This document shows, piece by piece, positions 59,567 to 64,000 of a stretch of 64,000 nt of DNA. This DNA is from an uncultured Marinobacter sp. Lineage in GTDB: Bacteria > Pseudomonadota > Gammaproteobacteria > Pseudomonadales > Oleiphilaceae. The DNA lies in contig NZ_CAMPJO010000004.1 of the NCBI RefSeq assembly GCF_946886895.1, forward strand, positions 186,001 through 250,000. The letters run 5' to 3'. Each line of letters opens with the position of its first letter. The stretch's first letter is position 1. The notes beneath the pieces were generated by a model. It was given only the letters and a program-made list of their open reading frames with translations. It ran no database searches and was not told where the DNA came from. The position numbers and the translations under genes are program-made.

Positions 59567-61096
59567 TCAGGCGCTGTGGTGGAGAGCGGTTTTCTGAATA
59601 CGGGGCGACACCTTATCCATCAGATAACGGTCCAACGCCTCAATCATCCGATCGTTGGCGTACAAGCCCTGCTTGGTCCGGCGCCAGAGAATGTCCTCGG
59701 ACGTCATGGCCCACTCGGTCTTCATCAAGTGCGCCACCTCCTTCTCATAAAGCGTCCCGGTAAAGTGGATACCAAGATCGGCAACGGACGAACAGCCCTC
59801 GAGAATATCGTAGGAAGTAGTGCCGTAGGTCCGGACATAGCGACTGATGAGAGCCTCCGGCAACCACGGGAAGTCCTCGCCCAACCGCTTCGCCAGGTTG
59901 TCCTGGCTGTCAAAATCGCCCCCTGGCAGAACAGCCGTCTTGGTCCAGCGCCCCCCAGCCTCCGGGAAGAACTGGCACAACTTGTTGGTGGCCGCCTCCG
60001 CCAGCTTTCGGTAGGTCGTGATCTTGCCACCGAATACCGAAATCAGGGGCGCCTTGCCCTTCTCGTAACTGACTTCAAACGAATAGTCCCGTGATGCTTT
60101 CTGGGCATCCGACCCTTCGTCATCCATCAGTGGTCGCACGCCCGAATAGGACCAGACGACATCCTCCGGCGCGAGTTGCCGCTTGAAGTGACTGTTAACG
60201 ACGCCCAGCAAGTAGTCAGTCTCTTCCGGCGAAATCTTCGCTTTCTTGGGATCACCTTCATAATCGACATCGGTGGTGCCGATCAGTGAGAAGTTGTCTT
60301 CATAGGGAATGACGAAAACGATCCGCTCATCTTCGTTTTGCAGAATATAGGCTTCTTCTTCCTTGTTCAGGCGCGGGACCACGATGTGGCTGCCCTTGAC
60401 CATACGGATCATCTTCGGCGCCGGCATAGACAGTGTTTCGCCAAAAAGCTTGCTGACCCAGGGGCCGGACGCGTTCACGATCATCCGGGCCGAGACGGTT
60501 TTCTCAGCGTCGTTGGTCATATCGCGAAGCGTAACGGTCCAGTTGCTCTTGCCGCGCTCGGCTTTCACGCACTTGGTGCGGGTCATGATACTGGCGCCAA
60601 ACTGCTGGGCCTTTCTGGCGGTGAGCACCACCAGCCGGGCGTCATCCACCCAGCCATCGGAGTATTCGAAACCCTTGGTGATGTCAGGCTTCAGCGGATC
60701 ATCGTTGCCAAAGCGAATCGATTTGGAACCGGGCAGGATCTCCCGCTTGGCCAGGTGATCGTAGAGAAACAGGCCGGTGCGTATCATCCAGGCTGGCCGC
60801 AGGTGAGGACGGTGCGGTAACCGGAAACGCATGGGCCACATAATGTGTGGCGAGTTGCGCAGCAACGATTCGCGCTCGGCGAGGGCTTCTTTCACCAGCC
60901 GGAATTCGTAGTGTTCCAGGTAGCGCAGGCCACCATGGATCAGCTTGCTGCTGTTCGATGAAGTGGCCGACGCCAGGTCGTTCATTTCGCAGAGCAGGAC
61001 TTTAAGCCCTCGGCCTGCAGCGTCCATAGCGATGCCGGTACCGTTGACTCCTCCGCCAACGACAACGACGTCAAATTGTTCGTGCTCCACAGTCAT
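59567..61096 (-). CDS. glpD: Aerobic glycerol-3-phosphate dehydrogenase
   Basis: Membrane-associated flavoenzyme that oxidises glycerol 3-phosphate to dihydroxyacetone phosphate and feeds electrons to ubiquinone. The 509-residue protein shows the FAD-binding Rossmann motif VVVVGGGVNGTGIAMDAAGR, SSKLIHGGLRYLEHYEFRLV, LIGTTDVDYEGDP, YSGVRPLMDDE and FGGKITTYRKLAEAA. The length matches E. coli GlpD (501). The start follows AGGAG. It lies downstream of glpR on the same strand, with a 152-base AT-rich gap that probably holds its promoter. Confidence 0.97.
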   Translation of the reverse strand: MTVEHEQFDVVVVGGGVNGTGIAMDAAGRGLKVLLCEMNDLASATSSNSSKLIHGGLRYLEHYEFRLVKEALAERESLLRNSPHIMWPMRFRLPHRPHLRPAWMIRTGLFLYDHLAKREILPGSKSIRFGNDDPLKPDITKGFEYSDGWVDDARLVVLTARKAQQFGASIMTRTKCVKAERGKSNWTVTLRDMTNDAEKTVSARMIVNASGPWVSKLFGETLSMPAPKMIRMVKGSHIVVPRLNKEEEAYILQNEDERIVFVIPYEDNFSLIGTTDVDYEGDPKKAKISPEETDYLLGVVNSHFKRQLAPEDVVWSYSGVRPLMDDEGSDAQKASRDYSFEVSYEKGKAPLISVFGGKITTYRKLAEAATNKLCQFFPEAGGRWTKTAVLPGGDFDSQDNLAKRLGEDFPWLPEALISRYVRTYGTTSYDILEGCSSVADLGIHFTGTLYEKEVAHLMKTEWAMTSEDILWRRTKQGLYANDRMIEALDRYLMDKVSPRIQKTALHHSA

Positions 61097-61248
61097 TGTT
61101 GGTCATCTCCTGACGCCAATGGAAAAGACGCTTTCCAGCGATATAACATTATTATGCGAAAGCTCAGGATATTCGTAAAGGAAAAATTAGAAAAAAAACG
61201 AAAAAGAATGGGCGCAACAGATGTTGGAAAGGGGTGGAGAAAAAAGAA

Positions 61249-62007
61249 TCAGACGACGTGAAGTTCGACGTTATGCTCACCCAGGAGCTGGCGAACCTCG
61301 ATTGGCGGGGTTTCATCGGTGAAGACATGGTCGGCCTGGGTAATGCTGCCGAGCCGGACCATGGCGTTACGCCCGAACTTGGAGTGGTCGGCGGCCAGCA
61401 GTACCTGATTGGAATTGGCGATAATGGCCTGGGCCACACGCACTTCCCGGTAGTCGAAGTCCAGCAGCGAGCCGTCATTGTGGATGCCGCTGATGCCGAT
61501 GATCCCGAAGTCCATCTTGAACTGGTTGATGAAATCCCGGGTGGCCTCGCCGACGATACCGCCATCGCGGTTACGGACTTCACCCCCGGCGATAATGACG
61601 TGAAAGTCTTCCTTGGCGGAAAGTATGGAGGCTACGTGAAGGTTGTTGGTCACGATTTGCAGGTTGTTCTTTTCCAGGAGGGCCTTGGCAATGGTTTCGG
61701 TGGTGGTGCCGATGTTGATGAACATCGATGAGTTGTCCGGAATCATCTCGACCAGGGCTTCCGCGATGCGCTCCTTGGCCTCCAGGTCCATGATCTTACG
61801 GGCCTGGTAGGCGGTGTTGACGGTGCTGGAATCGATACCCGCACCGCCGTGGTGCCGACGCAGCTTTTTCTGGTGTGCCAGTTCATTGAGGTCACGGCGA
61901 ATGGTCTGGGGGGTCACCTTGAACTGATCGACCAGTTGCTCGGTGGTCACGAATCCGTTTTGCTGGATAAGTTCCATGATCAAATCCTGTCGGCGACGCT
62001 GTGCCAT
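61249..62007 (-). CDS. glpR: DeoR-family glycerol-3-phosphate regulon repressor
   Basis: A 252-residue repressor, relieved by glycerol 3-phosphate in known systems. The N-terminal helix-turn-helix is typical of DeoR proteins (VTTEQLVDQFKVTPQTIRRD), and the C-terminal sugar-phosphate sensor shows FINIGTTTETIAKALLEKNN, GIIGISGIHNDGSLLDFDYR and VLLAADHSKFGRNAMVRLGS. I chose ATG 62007 (MAQRRRQD) with GGAGGG eight bases ahead; the frame opens nine codons earlier. It sits between glpD and the divergent glpK, as expected for a local regulator. Confidence 0.94.
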   Translation of the reverse strand: MAQRRRQDLIMELIQQNGFVTTEQLVDQFKVTPQTIRRDLNELAHQKKLRRHHGGAGIDSSTVNTAYQARKIMDLEAKERIAEALVEMIPDNSSMFINIGTTTETIAKALLEKNNLQIVTNNLHVASILSAKEDFHVIIAGGEVRNRDGGIVGEATRDFINQFKMDFGIIGISGIHNDGSLLDFDYREVRVAQAIIANSNQVLLAADHSKFGRNAMVRLGSITQADHVFTDETPPIEVRQLLGEHNVELHVV

Positions 62008-62206
62008 TCGAAAACCCTCCGCTGAAGTTCGCACGGTTCAGTAATGTGCGCCTGAAAACATGTCCAGAGTCTAGTGCTTTTCGATGGTTTATGCAGCTTT
62101 TTTAATGGGTTGTCTTTTTGGCACCCGTTGCCGAGGGGAAAACTGCTTGGCATTTATGTTCAAAAAAGTAAAAATACGAAAAAATAAGAACCAAAGACGG
62201 AGCACT

Positions 62207-63679
62207 ATGAGCCAATACATACTTTCGATCGATCAGGGAACCACCAGTTCCCGCGCTATTCTTTTCGACCTGCGGGGTAATATTCACGCCACCCGCCAGC
62301 AGGAATTTCCACAACAGTTCCCGGCCAGCGGCTGGGTGGAGCATGACCCGGAAGCCATCTGGCGGACGGTACAGAGCACCTGCGCGGCCGTGATGGCCGA
62401 GGCGTTCGGCGCTGCCGACGAGTTACTGGCCGTGGGCATTACCAACCAGCGGGAAACCACCGTGATCTGGGACCGGGAAACCGGCGAGCCCGTTTACAAC
62501 GCCATTGTCTGGCAGGACCGCAGAACCGCCTCGTACTGTGAATCCCTGAAAAGCGAGGGGCTGGAGGACTGGGTAACCGGCAAGACCGGCTTACTGGTGG
62601 ATCCCTATTTCTCGGCCACCAAGATCCGCTGGATTCTGGAGAACGTGGCCGGCGTACGTGAGCGGGCGGAGCGGGGCGAACTGGCGTTTGGTACCGTTGA
62701 CAGTTTTCTGCTGTGGCGGCTGACCGGAGGGCGGGAACACCGCACCGACGCCACCAACGCCAGTCGTACACTGCTGTTCAATATTCACAGCCAGCAGTGG
62801 GACCCGGAACTGCTGGAACTGTTCGGTATTCCGGAATCTCTGTTGCCGGAAGTGATGGATTCCGCCGATGATTTCGGGCGCATTACCGACGGTGGCGCAC
62901 TGAATGGCGTATCGGTACTGGGTGTGGCCGGTGACCAGCAGGCGGCCCTGTTCGGGCAGACCTGTTTCCAATCCGGCATGGCGAAGAGCACCTACGGTAC
63001 CGGCTGCTTCCTGATGCTCAATACCGGAGAGAAAGCCCTGCAATCGGAACACCGGCTGCTGACCACGGTGGCCTATCGCCTCAATGGCACGCCGACCTAC
63101 GCCCTGGAGGGCAGTATCTTCGTGGCCGGTGCCACTATCCAGTGGTTACGGGACGGATTGCGGCTGATTCGCGACGCCTGTGAAACCGAACCACTGGCAG
63201 AGGGGACGCCGGTCGACCATGGCGTCTATCTGGTGCCGGCGTTTACCGGCCTTGGGGCCCCCCACTGGGACCCCAATGCCCGTGGTGCCATTTTCGGTTT
63301 GACCCGGGATACCGGCATCCGGGAGATTGTGACTGCGGGTTTGCAGTCGGTCTGCTACCAGACCAAGGATTTGCAGAAGGCCATGGAAAAGGACGGCACG
63401 CGGCCGGTGACCCTGCGGGTGGACGGCGGCATGGTTGCCAACAACTGGGTACTGCAGTTCCTGGCGGACATTCTCGGCGCCAGGGTTGACCGGCCATCGG
63501 TGGTTGAGACCACAGCCTTGGGCGTGGCCTACCTTGCCGGTCTGAAAGCCGGGGTTTACCAGTCCCTTGAAGAGCTGGCGAACCTGTGGCGCTGTGATCG
63601 CAGTTTCGAGCCGGTGATGACCAAAGCCGAACGCGACAGCCTTTATGAGGGCTGGATCCTGGCGGTGGGCAAGTTGTAG
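62207..63679 (+). CDS. glpK: Glycerol kinase
   Basis: Phosphorylates glycerol to glycerol 3-phosphate with ATP, trapping it in the cell. The 490-residue FGGY-family kinase shows [62 protein letters not shown] and [21 protein letters not shown] chose ATG 62207 with GACGGAG ahead; the frame opens to 62084 but the earlier residues are basic and unlike GlpK. It diverges from glpR across 199 bases, where the half-site TATGTTC (62155-62161) recalls a GlpR operator. No glpF facilitator is in the window. Confidence 0.97.
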   Translation: MSQYILSIDQGTTSSRAILFDLRGNIHATRQQEFPQQFPASGWVEHDPEAIWRTVQSTCAAVMAEAFGAADELLAVGITNQRETTVIWDRETGEPVYNAIVWQDRRTASYCESLKSEGLEDWVTGKTGLLVDPYFSATKIRWILENVAGVRERAERGELAFGTVDSFLLWRLTGGREHRTDATNASRTLLFNIHSQQWDPELLELFGIPESLLPEVMDSADDFGRITDGGALNGVSVLGVAGDQQAALFGQTCFQSGMAKSTYGTGCFLMLNTGEKALQSEHRLLTTVAYRLNGTPTYALEGSIFVAGATIQWLRDGLRLIRDACETEPLAEGTPVDHGVYLVPAFTGLGAPHWDPNARGAIFGLTRDTGIREIVTAGLQSVCYQTKDLQKAMEKDGTRPVTLRVDGGMVANNWVLQFLADILGARVDRPSVVETTALGVAYLAGLKAGVYQSLEELANLWRCDRSFEPVMTKAERDSLYEGWILAVGKL

Positions 63680-63704
63680 CAGCGACGCTCGGGCCGACTG
63701 GGTG

Positions 63705-64000
63705 TCAGCGAACACCCAGTTCCCGGAGGCGTTTGTACAGGGTGTTCCGGCTGATCGACAGTTCCTTGGCCGCCCGGGAAACATTTCCCAGGCACTGCTG
63801 GTATACCCGGAGCGTCTGACCCAGCGGGTCGGCCTCGCCGGAGATGTCCGAGACGATTTCCGGACGACCACCAGTCGTCTGCGCCGGACTTTGCCCCAAT
63901 GGCAATGCCTCAAACCCGGACAGGAAGTCATCCGGCAGGTGCCAGAGTTGCACGTCCTCGCCATCGGCGATAGCCACGGCCACCCGGATCACGTTGTCTA
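63705..64000 (-). CDS. C-terminal part of a sigma-54-type (Fis-family) transcriptional activator
   Basis: The frame is open to the right edge, so only about 98 C-terminal residues are seen. They read like the end of an AcoR/NtrC-type activator: a DNVIRVAVAIADGEDVQLWH stretch that normally follows the AAA+ domain, a linker, then a Fis-type helix-turn-helix (CLGNVSRAAKELSISRNTLY, KRLRELGVR). The apparent GTG start at 63992 is an internal codon. It converges on glpK with a 25-base gap. Its target pathway cannot be told from this fragment. Confidence 0.82.
   Translation of the reverse strand, partial: DNVIRVAVAIADGEDVQLWHLPDDFLSGFEALPLGQSPAQTTGGRPEIVSDISGEADPLGQTLRVYQQCLGNVSRAAKELSISRNTLYKRLRELGVR

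Overview
The window looks like ordinary chromosome from a marine gammaproteobacterium, most likely Marinobacter or a close relative. This is inferred from protein similarity and gene order, because no rRNA is present. The block tRNA-Pro/Arg/His/Leu, tig, clpP, clpX, lon, hupB, ppiD is ordered as in Pseudomonas. An Entner-Doudoroff cluster is controlled by HexR, and a FinR-type LysR gene diverges from fpr. Coding density is high and I see no insertion sequence, prophage or CRISPR array. Local AT-rich stretches lie only in promoter regions, near 52.3, 57.8, 61.2 and 62.1 kb.

Layout. 0-0.6 kb: 3' part of thymidylate kinase. 0.7-6.5 kb: proline catabolism (AraC-family regulator, putA, putP). 6.7-10.6 kb: a TAXI-type TRAP transporter (binding protein and fused permease) followed by a TauE-family membrane protein. 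10.8-16.7 kb: acnB, miaE, a FinR-type regulator, fpr and a small outer-membrane barrel. 17-18.4 kb: an unusual peroxiredoxin overlapping a lipoprotein with lysozyme-like features. 18.7-22.9 kb: aapJQMP amino-acid ABC transporter. 22.9-30.6 kb: lpxH-ppiB, glnS-cysS, glcB and folD. 30.7-40.1 kb: tRNA cluster and the protein folding/proteolysis block. 40.2-45.4 kb: maltodextrin use (carbohydrate-binding-like lipoprotein, pullulanase, maltoporin). 45.6-55.2 kb: central sugar metabolism (hexR, zwf-pgl-eda, pyk, gap, edd-glk). 55.3-63.7 kb: a uracil-DNA glycosylase homologue, then a glycerol region (GlpV-like binding protein, porin, glpD, glpR, glpK). The window ends inside a sigma-54 activator gene.

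How the parts fit. Maltodextrins could enter through the maltoporin and be debranched by the lipoprotein pullulanase. The resulting glucose would be phosphorylated by Glk and taken through Zwf, Pgl, Edd and Eda to pyruvate and glyceraldehyde 3-phosphate, which Gap and Pyk process. HexR-like palindromes lie upstream of zwf and between gap and edd. Glycerol would be taken through GlpK and GlpD under GlpR, joining at triose phosphate. Proline, other amino acids, glycolate/C2 compounds (glcB) and TCA-cycle flux (acnB) are also served.

I found no clear new multi-gene system. The points most worth a second look are a 115-bp element with 31-bp perfect inverted arms between two terminators (59.4 kb), the peroxiredoxin/lipoprotein pair at 17-18.4 kb, a glycerol-type binding protein without its ABC partners, a TauE-type gene attached to a TAXI TRAP transporter, and several palindromic operators that suggest regulon membership.
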